Source of the DNA: Owenia fusiformis
Lineage: Eukaryota; Annelida; Polychaeta; Sabellida; Oweniidae
Length of the DNA stretch: 20,000 nt
Direction of reading: 5' to 3'
Assembly (NCBI GenBank): GCA_903813345.2
Contig: CAIIXF020000108.1
Coordinates: 2,501-22,500, forward strand
The position numbers were made by a program, and so were the translations under genes. The notes beneath the pieces were generated by a model. It did no database searches and was not told the DNA's origin. It saw only the letters and a program-made list of their open reading frames with translations. Shown here one piece after another: positions 1-11,385 of this stretch (position 1 is its first letter; each line of letters opens with the position of its first letter).

Positions 1-3000
1 CTAACCCTAACCCTAACCCTAACCCTAACCCTAACCCTAACCCTAACCCTAACCCTAACCCTAACCCTAACCCTAACCCTAACCCTAACCCTAACCCTAA
101 CCCTAACCCTAACCCTAACCCTAACCCTAACCCTAACCCTAACCCTAACCCTAACCCTAACCCTAACCCTAACCCTAACCCTAACCCTAACCCTAACCCT
201 AACCCTAACCCTAACCCTAACCCTAACCCTAACCCTAACCCTAACCCTAACCCTAACCCTAACCCTAACCCTAACCCTAACCCTAACCCTAACCCTAACC
301 CTAACCCTAACCCTAACCCTAACCCTAACCCTAACCCTAACCCTAACCCTAACCCTAACCCTAACCCTAACCCTAACCCTAACCCTAACCCTAACCCTAA
401 CCCTAACCCTAACCCTAACCCTAACCCTAACCCTAACCCTAACCCTAACCCTAACCCTAACCCTAACCCTAACCCTAACCCTAACCCTAACCCTAACCCT
501 AACCCTAACCCTAACCCTAACCCTAACCCTAACCCTAACCCTAACCCTAACCCTAACCCTAACCCTAACCCTAACCCTAACCCTAACCCTAACCCTAACC
601 CTAACCCTAACCCTAACCCTAACCCTAACCCTAACCCTAACCCTAACCCTAACCCTAACCCTAACCCTAACCCTAACCCTAACCCTAACCCTAACCCTAA
701 CCCTAACCCTAACCCTAACCCTAACCCTAACCCTAACCCTAACCCTAACCCTAACCCTAACCCTAACCCTAACCCTAACCCTAACCCTAACCCTAACCCT
801 AACCCTAACCCTAACCCTAACCCTAACCCTAACCCTAACCCTAACCCTAACCCTAACCCTAACCCTAACCCTAACCCTAACCCTAACCCTAACCCTAACC
901 CTAACCCTAACCCTAACCCTAACCCTAACCCTAACCCTAACCCTAACCCTAACCCTAACCCTAACCCTAACCCTAACCCTAACCCTAACCCTAACCCTAA
1001 CCCTAACCCTAACCCTAACCCTAACCCTAACCCTAACCCTAACCCTAACCCTAACCCTAACCCTAACCCTAACCCTAACCCTAACCCTAACCCTAACCCT
1101 AACCCTAACCCTAACCCTAACCCTAACCCTAACCCTAACCCTAACCCTAACCCTAACCCTAACCCTAACCCTAACCCTAACCCTAACCCTAACCCTAACC
1201 CTAACCCTAACCCTAACCCTAACCCTAACCCTAACCCTAACCCTAACCCTAACCCTAACCCTAACCCTAACCCTAACCCTAACCCTAACCCTAACCCTAA
1301 CCCTAACCCTAACCCTAACCCTAACCCTAACCCTAACCCTAACCCTAACCCTAACCCTAACCCTAACCCTAACCCTAACCCTAACCCTAACCCTAACCCT
1401 AACCCTAACCCTAACCCTAACCCTAACCCTAACCCTAACCCTAACCCTAACCCTAACCCTAACCCTAACCCTAACCCTAACCCTAACCCTAACCCTAACC
1501 CTAACCCTAACCCTAACCCTAACCCTAACCCTAACCCTAACCCTAACCCTAACCCTAACCCTAACCCTAACCCTAACCCTAACCCTAACCCTAACCCTAA
1601 CCCTAACCCTAACCCTAACCCTAACCCTAACCCTAACCCTAACCCTAACCCTAACCCTAACCCTAACCCTAACCCTAACCCTAACCCTAACCCTAACCCT
1701 AACCCTAACCCTAACCCTAACCCTAACCCTAACCCTAACCCTAACCCTAACCCTAACCCTAACCCTAACCCTAACCCTAACCCTAACCCTAACCCTAACC
1801 CTAACCCTAACCCTAACCCTAACCCTAACCCTAACCCTAACCCTAACCCTAACCCTAACCCTAACCCTAACCCTAACCCTAACCCTAACCCTAACCCTAA
1901 CCCTAACCCTAACCCTAACCCTAACCCTAACCCTAACCCTAACCCTAACCCTAACCCTAACCCTAACCCTAACCCTAACCCTAACCCTAACCCTAACCCT
2001 AACCCTAACCCTAACCCTAACCCTAACCCTAACCCTAACCCTAACCCTAACCCTAACCCTAACCCTAACCCTAACCCTAACCCTAACCCTAACCCTAACC
2101 CTAACCCTAACCCTAACCCTAACCCTAACCCTAACCCTAACCCTAACCCTAACCCTAACCCTAACCCTAACCCTAACCCTAACCCTAACCCTAACCCTAA
2201 CCCTAACCCTAACCCTAACCCTAACCCTAACCCTAACCCTAACCCTAACCCTAACCCTAACCCTAACCCTAACCCTAACCCTAACCCTAACCCTAACCCT
2301 AACCCTAACCCTAACCCTAACCCTAACCCTAACCCTAACCCTAACCCTAACCCTAACCCTAACCCTAACCCTAACCCTAACCCTAACCCTAACCCTAACC
2401 CTAACCCTAACCCTAACCCTAACCCTAACCCTAACCCTAACCCTAACCCTAACCCTAACCCTAACCCTAACCCTAACCCTAACCCTAACCCTAACCCTAA
2501 CCCTAACCCTAACCCTAACCCTAACCCTAACCCTAACCCTAACCCTAACCCTAACCCTAACCCTAACCCTAACCCTAACCCTAACCCTAACCCTAACCCT
2601 AACCCTAACCCTAACCCTAACCCTAACCCTAACCCTAACCCTAACCCTAACCCTAACCCTAACCCTAACCCTAACCCTAACCCTAACCCTAACCCTAACC
2701 CTAACCCTAACCCTAACCCTAACCCTAACCCTAACCCTAACCCTAACCCTAACCCTAACCCTAACCCTAACCCTAACCCTAACCCTAACCCTAACCCTAA
2801 CCCTAACCCTAACCCTAACCCTAACCCTAACCCTAACCCTAACCCTAACCCTAACCCTAACCCTAACCCTAACCCTAACCCTAACCCTAACCCTAACCCT
2901 AACCCTAACCCTAACCCTAACCCTAACCCTAACCCTAACCCTAACCCTAACCCTAACCCTAACCCTAACCCTAACCCTAACCCTAACCCTAACCCTAACC

Positions 3001-5328
3001 CTAACCCTAACCCTAACCCTAACCCTAACCCTAACCCTAACCCTAACCCTAACCCTAACCCTAACCCTAACCCTAACCCTAACCCTAACCCTAACCCTAA
3101 CCCTAACCCTAACCCTAACCCTAACCCTAACCCTAACCCTAACCCTAACCCTAACCCTAACCCTAACCCTAACCCTAACCCTAACCCTAACCCTAACCCT
3201 AACCCTAACCCTAACCCTAACCCTAACCCTAACCCTAACCCTAACCCTAACCCTAACCCTAACCCTAACCCTAACCCTAACCCTAACCCTAACCCTAACC
3301 CTAACCCTAACCCTAACCCTAACCCTAACCCTAACCCTAACCCTAACCCTAACCCTAACCCTAACCCTAACCCTAACCCTAACCCTAACCCTAACCCTAA
3401 CCCTAACCCTAACCCTAACCCTAACCCTAACCCTAACCCTAACCCTAACCCTAACCCTAACCCTAACCCTAACCCTAACCCTAACCCTAACCCTAACCCT
3501 AACCCTAACCCTAACCCTAACCCTAACCCTAACCCTAACCCTAACCCTAACCCTAACCCTAACCCTAACCCTAACCCTAACCCTAACCCTAACCCTAACC
3601 CTAACCCTAACCCTAACCCTAACCCTAACCCTAACCCTAACCCTAACCCTAACCCTAACCCTAACCCTAACCCTAACCCTAACCCTAACCCTAACCCTAA
3701 CCCTAACCCTAACCCTAACCCTAACCCTAACCCTAACCCTAACCCTAACCCTAACCCTAACCCTAACCCTAACCCTAACCCTAACCCTAACCCTAACCCT
3801 AACCCTAACCCTAACCCTAACCCTAACCCTAACCCTAACCCTAACCCTAACCCTAACCCTAACCCTAACCCTAACCCTAACCCTAACCCTAACCCTAACC
3901 CTAACCCTAACCCTAACCCTAACCCTAACCCTAACCCTAACCCTAACCCTAACCCTAACCCTAACCCTAACCCTAACCCTAACCCTAACCCTAACCCTAA
4001 CCCTAACCCTAACCCTAACCCTAACCCTAACCCTAACCCTAACCCTAACCCTAACCCTAACCCTAACCCTAACCCTAACCCTAACCCTAACCCTAACCCT
4101 AACCCTAACCCTAACCCTAACCCTAACCCTAACCCTAACCCTAACCCTAACCCTAACCCTAACCCTAACCCTAACCCTAACCCTAACCCTAACCCTAACC
4201 CTAACCCTAACCCTAACCCTAACCCTAACCCTAACCCTAACCCTAACCCTAACCCTAACCCTAACCCTAACCCTAACCCTAACCCTAACCCTAACCCTAA
4301 CCCTAACCCTAACCCTAACCCTAACCCTAACCCTAACCCTAACCCTAACCCTAACCCTAACCCTAACCCTAACCCTAACCCTAACCCTAACCCTAACCCT
4401 AACCCTAACCCTAACCCTAACCCTAACCCTAACCCTAACCCTAACCCTAACCCTAACCCTAACCCTAACCCTAACCCTAACCCTAACCCTAACCCTAACC
4501 CTAACCCTAACCCTAACCCTAACCCTAACCCTAACCCTAACCCTAACCCTAACCCTAACCCTAACCCTAACCCTAACCCTAACCCTAACCCTAACCCTAA
4601 CCCTAACCCTAACCCTAACCCTAACCCTAACCCTAACCCTAACCCTAACCCTAACCCTAACCCTAACCCTAACCCTAACCCTAACCCTAACCCTAACCCT
4701 AACCCTAACCCTAACCCTAACCCTAACCCTAACCCTAACCCTAACCCTAACCCTAACCCTAACCCTAACCCTAACCCTAACCCTAACCCTAACCCTAACC
4801 CTAACCCTAACCCTAACCCTAACCCTAACCCTAACCCTAACCCTAACCCTAACCCTAACCCTAACCCTAACCCTAACCCTAACCCTAACCCTAACCCTAA
4901 CCCTAACCCTAACCCTAACCCTAACCCTAACCCTAACCCTAACCCTAACCCTAACCCTAACCCTAACCCTAACCCTAACCCTAACCCTAACCCTAACCCT
5001 AACCCTAACCCTAACCCTAACCCTAACCCTAACCCTAACCCTAACCCTAACCCTAACCCTAACCCTAACCCTAACCCTAACCCTAACCCTAACCCTAACC
5101 CTAACCCTAACCCTAACCCTAACCCTAACCCTAACCCTAACCCTAACCCTAACCCTAACCCTAACCCTAACCCTAACCCTAACCCTAACCCTAACCCTAA
5201 CCCTAACCCTAACCCTAACCCTAACCCTAACCCTAACCCTAACCCTAACCCTAACCCTAACCCTAACCCTAACCCTAACCCTAACCCTAACCCTAACCCT
5301 AACCCTTACCCTAACCCTAACCCTAACC
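1..5328. repeat. Terminal telomere array, (CCCTAA)n / (TTAGGG)n
   Basis: About 888 head-to-tail hexamers begin at base 1 and stop at 5328. The C-rich strand reads 5' to 3' inward, as expected for the left end of a chromosome. The array is almost perfectly homogeneous. The only variant unit I can see is CCCTTA at 5303-5308 (A to T at 5307), four units from the inner edge. TTAGGG is the common animal telomere repeat and is bound by telomerase and shelterin-type proteins. The absence of degenerate units through 5.3 kb, followed by an abrupt edge, suggests telomerase-made sequence. The true length may differ because assemblies usually truncate or collapse telomeres. Confidence 0.99.
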
Positions 5329-5383
5329 GAGAAAGGGTCGATGGCAAACACTGACAAAACCCGGGTTTCTAAAACCCGTGCTA

Positions 5384-5577
5384 GAAACACGTACTGAAAT
5401 AGTCTCGCAACCAGTGCTATTTACTGAACGAAACGACACGAAAACCCCGGGACAGCGTCCTATCAGAGTATTATGAATACGAAACACGTACTAAAATAGT
5501 CTCGCAACCAGTGCTATTTACTGAACGAAACGACACGAAAACCCCGGGACAGCGTCCTATCAGAGTATTTATGGATA
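5384..5577. repeat. Telomere-adjacent 97-bp tandem duplication
   Basis: Two head-to-tail copies start at 5384 and 5481. Over the first 88 bases they differ at one position (G versus A, base 13 of the unit) and then diverge at the tail. Each copy contains an ACCCCGGGACAGCG core and several CpGs, in contrast to the AT-rich DNA further in. The block lies 55 bp inside the telomere. No open frame runs through it. Confidence 0.93.
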
Positions 5578-5878
5578 GGACCCCCGTATGACCGACCATG
5601 CTATCAGTTTGAATCTATCATTAAAAAACTTATGTAACAGGCCAGGACCCTCTACCAAAAATGCTTTCAAAACCATGCAGTTTTCACCATTCTGAGCACT
5701 TTTTCAAGGGTTTTGGGCCATTTCAAAAGTGAATCCCTTGGATTTTTATAAAAATGACCCCCCCGTCAAATCCCGGCTACAGCCCAGATTTAAACTTAAA
5801 ACAATAAAATGCTGTATAAAACCCAGGGGATATATCATCCTCCGACTCATTTATTCTGCATCCCTTGACCCGTACTTA

Positions 5879-5982
5879 AACTGAACGAAATGCAAAACAC
5901 TCTAAACCCGGGATGTAGCATCATTTTGGTATTCATGAATTGGATTAGCCCGACCTTCTACCTTTCTGTCAGTGTGAATTCA
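5879..5982. repeat. Diverged third copy of the 97-bp subtelomeric repeat
   Basis: Starting at CTGAACGAAA (5881), this stretch follows the second half of the 97-bp unit and the sequence just beyond it. It keeps an ACCCGGGA core, a GTATT-ATG block, a CCCGACC block and a final TGTCAG-GTGAAT block in the same order as 5521-5618, with many substitutions. It is an older copy of the telomere-adjacent repeat. Identity is judged by eye. Confidence 0.7.
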
Positions 5983-6544
5983 TGCCGATATAGGCTCTCA
6001 AAATAGAATAAAATTTGTTCTCGAAATTCAAAGATGAATTGGCTATAGCAATTAGGAGTTGGAATCCTTATGTGTTCAAGTTTACGTGTTCAAAGGTATT
6101 TGGGATTAGATGAGGTTTTAATTAATGTTATAATTTCTGATAATAGCTGGCCTTGAACTACATTGAAGTATTTGAAGTTGATGCTGTATTCAAGTCTGGA
6201 CCAAATAAACTAATAAAGAAAGTTTGATGTACGGATTTATTTATTTCTATTGCAAATAACTATTTACACATGCCATTTCAAGGTCAACCCATGTGACTAT
6301 TCATTTTATCAAGCGATTTATAAAGTTTTATAATTATGCATATACCTGTTGACTCACTTCAATCCTGAACATTAACATTAATTTTATCTCCATTTTTGGA
6401 TGTGGCTAATTCCTATTGCCCCTACTAGTTACAATATATATTTTGCAAAAGCCAAAAATGTATGCATTCAGTATTGAAAGATCAAGTCCATTGTACATCG
6501 ATCACAAATAAAGGCACATTTACATATATTCCAATAAATTCAAA
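5983..6544. other. AT-rich subtelomeric spacer without recognised features
   Basis: No exon-like open frame with splice signals, RNA gene, tandem repeat or inverted repeat was recognised here. The sequence is AT-rich and of single-copy appearance within the window. Confidence 0.6.
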
Positions 6545-6546
6545 TA

Positions 6547-6702
6547 CTGTTAAACCTGTAAATAGTGAACACCTATTGAGCCACAAAAAGTGTTCACGAT
6601 AGGTATTTTCTAACTAGATGGGATTATATACAGGAGTCGATGTGAAATCTCTCTTAAGTGGTGATAACTAGAGAGAGGTGCGCACTAAAACAGGTTTTAC
6701 TG
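6547..6702. mobile_element. Mariner-type MITE (non-autonomous Tc1/mariner-like)
   Basis: A 156-bp element has imperfect terminal inverted repeats of about 30 bp. The left end reads CTGTTAAACCTGT; the right end, reverse-complemented, reads CAGTAAAACCTGT. Subterminal blocks also match (AGTGAACACCT against AGTGCGCACCT). TA dinucleotides flank both sides (6545-6546 and 6703-6704), the target duplication of the Tc1/mariner superfamily. There is no transposase, so it would depend on an autonomous relative. Divergence between the arms suggests an old insertion. Confidence 0.8.
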
Positions 6703-6704
6703 TA

Positions 6705-7776
6705 GTATATAAGATATAAAAAATGTAATACATAAACCTGTGATATTATCTCTAATGAGCGCACAATTCCAATGAGTGCAAATGTGACTTTTTTTATTGA
6801 ATTTTGTCTCAATATTAACACATTGTTTTGATTAACAGAACTAATTGATATATTATAGTGAGTGATGATTTTCAACATGTTTAATGCAGATAAAAATAGT
6901 AGCTGTAGAGTATGAAAACCAAAGTGATCACAGCTAAAAGGATCATCGTCGATATTTTTCTCAATATCATACCCTTGAGTTGGCAATAACACCACAGAAA
7001 ATGCACCGATTCAGGTATGTCCACATAAACTAAAATGCCTAAATAAAGAATAATGCAATTACTGGTTAAATTTGACAAGAAAAAACAATTTCCATAACCC
7101 CATGACTAAATGTCAATGAAAGCCCTCAAAAACTCAAAAATACAATAAACACCAGAACCGCTTAATGCTACTTCAATTTTTGAATTTTTAGAAGAAATCC
7201 AATGTTTACCAACAACAGACGCCTTGTTATTCTCAGAGGCTCACTGTGTAAGAACCATTAATTGAATATCTTAAAGATCTTCCAAATGTAATGAGCTAAC
7301 CAATCTCCACTTTTTCTGTATGATAAATCCTGTATTGAAATAACAGTGTTCATATTCATTCGCCAAGAAGAAATCTTATACTCTCCACCATTTTTATTGG
7401 GGTACCACAATTCATCCATTTAAGATTTCCCTTATTAAATGACTACATGTTCTTTACAAAGTTATTGCAAATGAATATCTTAACAAGGCATTTCTACAAA
7501 AGATGGTTTGCACACATTCAGTGTTACCTTGAAACAAACACCGATTTCCATCTAAATAACACTCTGAGACTATAAAAATGTATTAGCTATCAAGAGTGAT
7601 ATTTTTCACCAAATATATGTTTTCGTAGGTACTATAAATTCAAATACTTCTGATCAATTTACTTAATAAATTCTACTAATCACTATTTCATCAATATTTC
7701 GAGATCTTGCGCACAAACAAAGCAGCAAGACAAAAGTATTTTCCTGTATACTACCAGGCCATTGTCCCAATGAACA
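6705..7776. other. AT-rich subtelomeric spacer without a supported gene
   Basis: Two overlapping minus-strand open frames lie near 6654-7078. The 3' end of one runs into the adjacent MITE, neither shows a recognisable domain, and base composition is that of the surroundings. A possible acceptor, TTCTTTATTTAG, precedes one frame at about 7043-7054. No tandem or inverted repeat was seen. Confidence 0.5.
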
Positions 7777-7951
7777 TTATAGACTATTAAGATGATTTTG
7801 AAAAGGTGTACTTTTTGTAACACATAGCAAACATGTAGAGAGCTTCTTCATCTGTAAACACAAAGCTTCAAAATCATCCCTGTCATACAGTTTTGTTATT
7901 ATACTACCAACATCAAGCGGTAGTTCTTCTGTAATCATGAACTGACAACCC
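7777..7951 (-). CDS. Possible 3'-terminal exon or short ORF, unidentified
   Basis: On the minus strand a plausible acceptor (GGTTCTCAG ending at 7952) is followed by an open frame of 57 residues that ends at a TAA at 7777-7779. The peptide begins near GCQFMITEELPLDVGSIITK and continues with an acidic and lysine-rich stretch (about residues 21-40: YDRDDFEALCLQMKK). I do not recognise a family. The same frame continues upstream without a stop into the edge of the 33-bp minisatellite until a TAG at 8013-8015. It is out of phase with the last nesprin-like exon upstream, so it is probably not the end of that gene. It could also be a chance frame. Confidence 0.25.
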
Positions 7952-7952
7952 C

Positions 7953-9112
7953 TGAGAACCTCTTGCTGATGTTCTGACTCATGTTGTTGTAGAACCTGAT
8001 GGTGTTCTGACTCCTATTGTTGTAGAATCTGGGGATATTCTGACGCATGTTGTTGTAGAACCTGGGGATGCATTGCTCTGACTCATGTTGTAGAACCTGA
8101 TGATGTTCTGACTCGGGTTGTTGTAGAACCTGATGATGTTCTGACGCATGTTGTTGTAGAACCTGATGATATTCTGACGCATGTTGTTGCAGAACCTGGG
8201 GATGTTCTGACTCATTCTGTTGTAGAACCTGGTGATGGATATTCTGACTCATGTTGTTGCAGAACCTGGGGATGTTCTGACTCATGTTGTTGTAGAACCT
8301 TGGGATGTTCTGACTAATGTTGTTGTAGAACCTTGGGATGTTCTGAATCATGTTGTTGTAGAACCTTGAGATGTTCTGACGCATGTTGTTGTAGAACCTG
8401 GGGATGTTCTGACTCATGCTGTTGTAGAACCTGGTAATGGATATTCTGACTCATGTTGTTGTAGAACCTGATGATGTTCTGACTCATGTTGTTGTAGAAC
8501 CTGATGATGTTTTGACTCCTGTTGTTGTAGAACCTGATGATGTTCTGACTCCTGTTGTTGCAGAATCTGGTGATGGATATTCTGACTCATGTTGTTGTAG
8601 AACCTTATGGTGTTCTGACTCCTGTTGTTGTAGAATCTGGGGATATTCTGACGCATGTTGTTGTAGAACCTGGGGATGCATTGCTCTGACTCATGTTGTA
8701 GAACCTGGGGATGTTTTGACTCATGTTGTTGTAGAACCTGGTGATGGATATTCTGACTCATGTTGTTGTACTTAAGTAGAAACTGATGATATTCTGACGC
8801 ATGTTGTTGCGAACCTGGGGATGTTCTGACTCATGCTGTTGTAGAACCTGGTGATGGATATTCTGACTCATGTTGTTGCAGAACCTGGGGATGTTCTGAC
8901 TCATGTTGTTGTAGAACCTTGGGATGTTCTGAATCATGTTGTTGTAGAACCTTGGGATGTTCTGACGCATGTTGTTGTAGAACCTGGTGATGTTCTGACT
9001 CATGTTGTAGAACCTGGTGATAGATGTTCTGACTCATGTTGTAGCACCTCGGGATGTTCTGAATCATGTTGTTGTAGAACCTGGGGATGTTCTGACTCAT
9101 GTTGTAGAACCT
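7953..9112. repeat. 33-bp minisatellite, about 34 units
   Basis: The unit is about 33 bp and built around ATGTTCTGACTCATG, TTGTTGTAGAACCTG and a short variable GG/GATG segment. Unit length varies by -3 (loss of one TTG), +4 (GGTGATGGATATTCTG form) and +5 (GGGGATGCATTGCTCTG form) bases. Because the basic period is a multiple of three, long open frames appear on both strands (an 11-residue SQNIPRFYNNM-type repeat on minus and a DVLTHVVVEPG-type repeat on plus). The +4 and +5 variants shift frame freely and there is no non-repeat coding context, so these frames are not called genes. A larger period of about 608-619 bp is superimposed. Confidence 0.95.
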
Positions 9113-9146
9113 ACAATTCACAATTTACAACTAGAAATTGGCAACT

Positions 9147-9156
9147 CCAAGGCGTG
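9147..9156. repeat. Left target-site duplication of the MULE-like element
   Basis: CCAAGGCGTG directly precedes the left inverted repeat and matches CCAAGGCGTA at 9800-9809 in nine of ten positions, in direct orientation. Confidence 0.75.
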
Positions 9157-9799
9157 GTAAAGATTAAAAGGTGGATTGGATCGAGTGGATTGGATTCATG
9201 TAAAAGGTGGATTGGATTGGCTATCTTCAAAATATGGATTTTCCTATAAAAAAATTCTATTGATCTCCCTTTAGGAAGATTGGTGGTCTCTTCACTTGCA
9301 CAATGTCAAATTATAGATGTAATATTATTTTGCTTGGGTGGGCTAGAAGGATGACCTGGTTCCCGCTTTCTCATACACGATCTTATTCATTCCAAGTATA
9401 ATTTGAGACATTTCATAAATCATAAGGCAGACTGGTTTGAAGATCCATAACATCTGTTTTCAATCCAAACTGAACATACCAGAAATGTTTTGTGAACATT
9501 CACAAATTAATTTGAATGACAGGTTTTCTTTTTCTAAAGATCTATGTCTTACAAAAGTTGATTTACAAGGGAAAGCGGTTAAATACTTAAGAGTGTCCAT
9601 GAACTAATTGGAGTATGTATTTGTCATTGCTTTGTTCTGATTTCTCAAAAGGGACCTGTAATACTGTAGAGGGAAATTGTTTAGAGGGAGATCAACAGAA
9701 TTTTTTTTATAAGAAATTCCACATTTTGAAGATTCCCGATCCAATCCACCTTTTACATGAATCCAATCCACTCGATCCAATCCACGTTTTAATATCTAC
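9157..9799. mobile_element. Mutator-like (MULE) foldback MITE, 643 bp, long TIRs
   Basis: Two inverted arms of about 117 bp (9157-9273 and 9682-9799) match at most positions. Both contain a run of GGATTGGAT-type blocks, then ATCTTCAAAAT-TGG, then a run of A and TTGATCTCCCT. The outer ends read GTAAAGATTAAAA and, reverse-complemented, GTAGATATTAAAA. Direct repeats flank the element: CCAAGGCGTG at 9147-9156 and CCAAGGCGTA at 9800-9809 (9 of 10 identical). Long TIRs starting with G plus a 9-10 bp target duplication are typical of Mutator-like elements. The interior (9274-9681) has no transposase, so the element is non-autonomous. The superfamily call is inference; the structure is seen directly. 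Confidence 0.85.
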
Positions 9800-9809
9800 C
9801 CAAGGCGTA
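9800..9809. repeat. Right target-site duplication of the MULE-like element
   Basis: CCAAGGCGTA directly follows the right inverted repeat. It is the direct-orientation partner of 9147-9156. Confidence 0.75.
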
Positions 9810-10284
9810 GGGAATCCCAACGAACATATATAAATCATGAACTGTACAGTCACAATGTAATATATACCACCGCACTCTTCCCTTCAATAAATAGATCATT
9901 GTAGTATCATATCTCTAAGTTATGGCCTATTCCAGCCATTTTTAATTTTCTGAGACAAGAATCAGAAAAACAATACCATAATTGTGATCTACTCTAAAAT
10001 GCCTTCAGTTTAAGTATAATATAGCCATACTTCTAAGATGAAGAAAATTGAAAAAGTTTAATGGTGATAAATATGATCCTAAACAATGCTGAATGACTTA
10101 GTTTTTAACATTTGTTAAGAATAACATTTTTGGCTCACCCTGTGCCTCAATTGTTTCTTATTTCAAGTCATATAAAGAGTTAGTTTAAAAATTGTAAATC
10201 TTCAGTGTTTTTCCTCAAAATCAGTGTTCAAAAGCTCACTTAATAAGCATCATTTCTTTTTGGAATAAAGATACTCATTCTCAC
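9810..10284. other. Spacer or intron downstream of the last nesprin-like exon
   Basis: This AT-rich stretch follows, on the minus strand, the splice donor of exon E, so it would be intronic if the gene once continued. I see no further spectrin-like exon, repeat or RNA gene in it. Confidence 0.5.
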
Positions 10285-10504
10285 CTGATCTGTGCAGTCA
10301 CCATACTGTGACAACTCCAGCAGACTGCTCTCTAATGTGCCCTTGGTATCTGTGAGTCGTTTTGTCAAAGTTTCATAATCGTAGTGAAGGTTTTGCCGGA
10401 TGGTGTCTCGACCCAATACCAAGAAATTTGTCAGAGTTTTCTCTCCCCGTGTCTGCATGGTATGAAGCAGGCTCTGACCATCCTCTATTTGTACAGGAAT
10501 ATCC
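10285..10504 (-). pseudogene. Exon E of the nesprin-like pseudogene
   Basis: The frame runs DIPVQIEDGQSLLHTM, then a GEK motif, then LTNFLVLGRDTIRQNLHYDY and a helix ending in TLESSLLELSQYGDCTDQ. It has no internal stop, and ends at a strong donor (GATCAG then GTGAGA at 10284 downward). This matches the end of one spectrin repeat and the start of the next. Its 5' edge is ambiguous. A start at 10504 after CCAAAAG gives the expected spacing from the GDR motif in exon D but leaves one extra base. A start at 10482 after AAATAGAG keeps phase but loses seven residues and uses a weaker acceptor. Confidence 0.72.
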
Positions 10505-10926
10505 CTTTTGGAGAAATTATACTTTCATTTACATACAGTCACTTTGTTTGCTTTTAGTTTTAGCTTTGAGCTTTAATAATCTTAGCAATTACGCCTGATA
10601 ATTTTAAATGAGTTGCATTTTTCATTCTCCGTTGGCATTGGAATTGTAATATTTTGAATGTAAAATATATTAGAGAAATTACTACGAGAGGGTTTTTAAT
10701 AGTAAATAAGAAGACCTTCACTCGTGCTAGTTGAGTTTGCATTGTGCTTTCATCTCCTGAAGTATCCATACAAATGAGAGAGAAATGTAACTTTGGATAA
10801 TCTCTACAATTTCTTTTGAGACATCTGTTAATGAGGGTTGAGGGTTCAAGTATGTGGGAAAACAATTTTTATGGAACACCCTGTGTATAATTTCAGCTTC
10901 ATTCTGTAAAATATCCCAAAATTTAC

Positions 10927-11071
10927 CTTGAGTAATTGAGCTTGTGTGGTGTGCCTATCCCCCTCCAGGTTATTCAGTGGTTTCTCCATCTATTCATTCT
11001 GTGGCATTGTCCAATATCTTCTGGTAGATAATGTGGTTTGACAATACATTGTCACATTCCCTTAATAAATC
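10927..11071 (-). pseudogene. Exon D of the nesprin-like pseudogene, stop and frameshift
   Basis: The acceptor CTCTTTTAG and donor CTCAAG/GTAAAT are both good. The first 25 codons read DLLRECDNVLSNHIIYQKIL and onward to NATE; codon 26 is TGA (10994-10996), where spectrin repeats often carry Trp. One extra base lies between 10990 and 10996, after which the frame resumes as MEKPLNNLEGDRHTTQAQLL. The exon is 145 bp; without the extra base it would be 144 bp, the same length as exon C. Confidence 0.72.
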
Positions 11072-11170
11072 CTAAAAGAGAGATCAGATCAAAGAAATGA
11101 GATCAAATGGATATCCATTTGCAAGAACAAACACCCTGATTTACATATACATTTGTACACGATAGATTGC

Positions 11171-11311
11171 AGGATCAATTAGTCCTCATGACAACTGATT
11201 TCCAAGACAACTGGTTGCCAAGAACCAACTCATCCCAAAGTCAATTGATCCCCAAGACAACTCATCCATTAGGCAATTGATCCTATAGTCAACTCATCCT
11301 CAATGTTGGAA
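11171..11311. repeat. Degenerate tandem repeat of about 18-20 bp in intron C-D
   Basis: Repeated variants of CCAAGACAACTGATCC (for example at 11202, 11253 and in looser form throughout) follow one another in the same direction. Units are strongly diverged. It lies in the intron between exons D and C. Confidence 0.6.
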
Positions 11312-11385
11312 GTTTATTTTTGTACCAGTAATATTAAAATTACCCAATGTAACAGTGCATCATATAAAGTATCTCTAGATCATAC

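Noticed and set aside
6654-7078. Minus-strand open frames, including one with DIEKNIDDDPFSCDHFGF and one with YVDIPESVHFLWCYCQL
   Set aside because: The frames overlap each other, the first runs into a MITE, and I cannot recognise a family. An acceptor-like TTCTTTATTTAG alone is weak support.
7935-9249. Long open frames on both strands with 11-residue repeats (SQNIPRFYNNM and DVLTHVVVEPG types)
   Set aside because: They arise from the 33-bp period. Variant units of +4 and +5 bases shift the frame within the array, all frames stay open by chance, and there is no unique coding context.
9615-9833. Open frame of 72 residues
   Set aside because: It overlaps the right arm and flank of the MULE-like MITE and shows no similarity to a transposase by eye.
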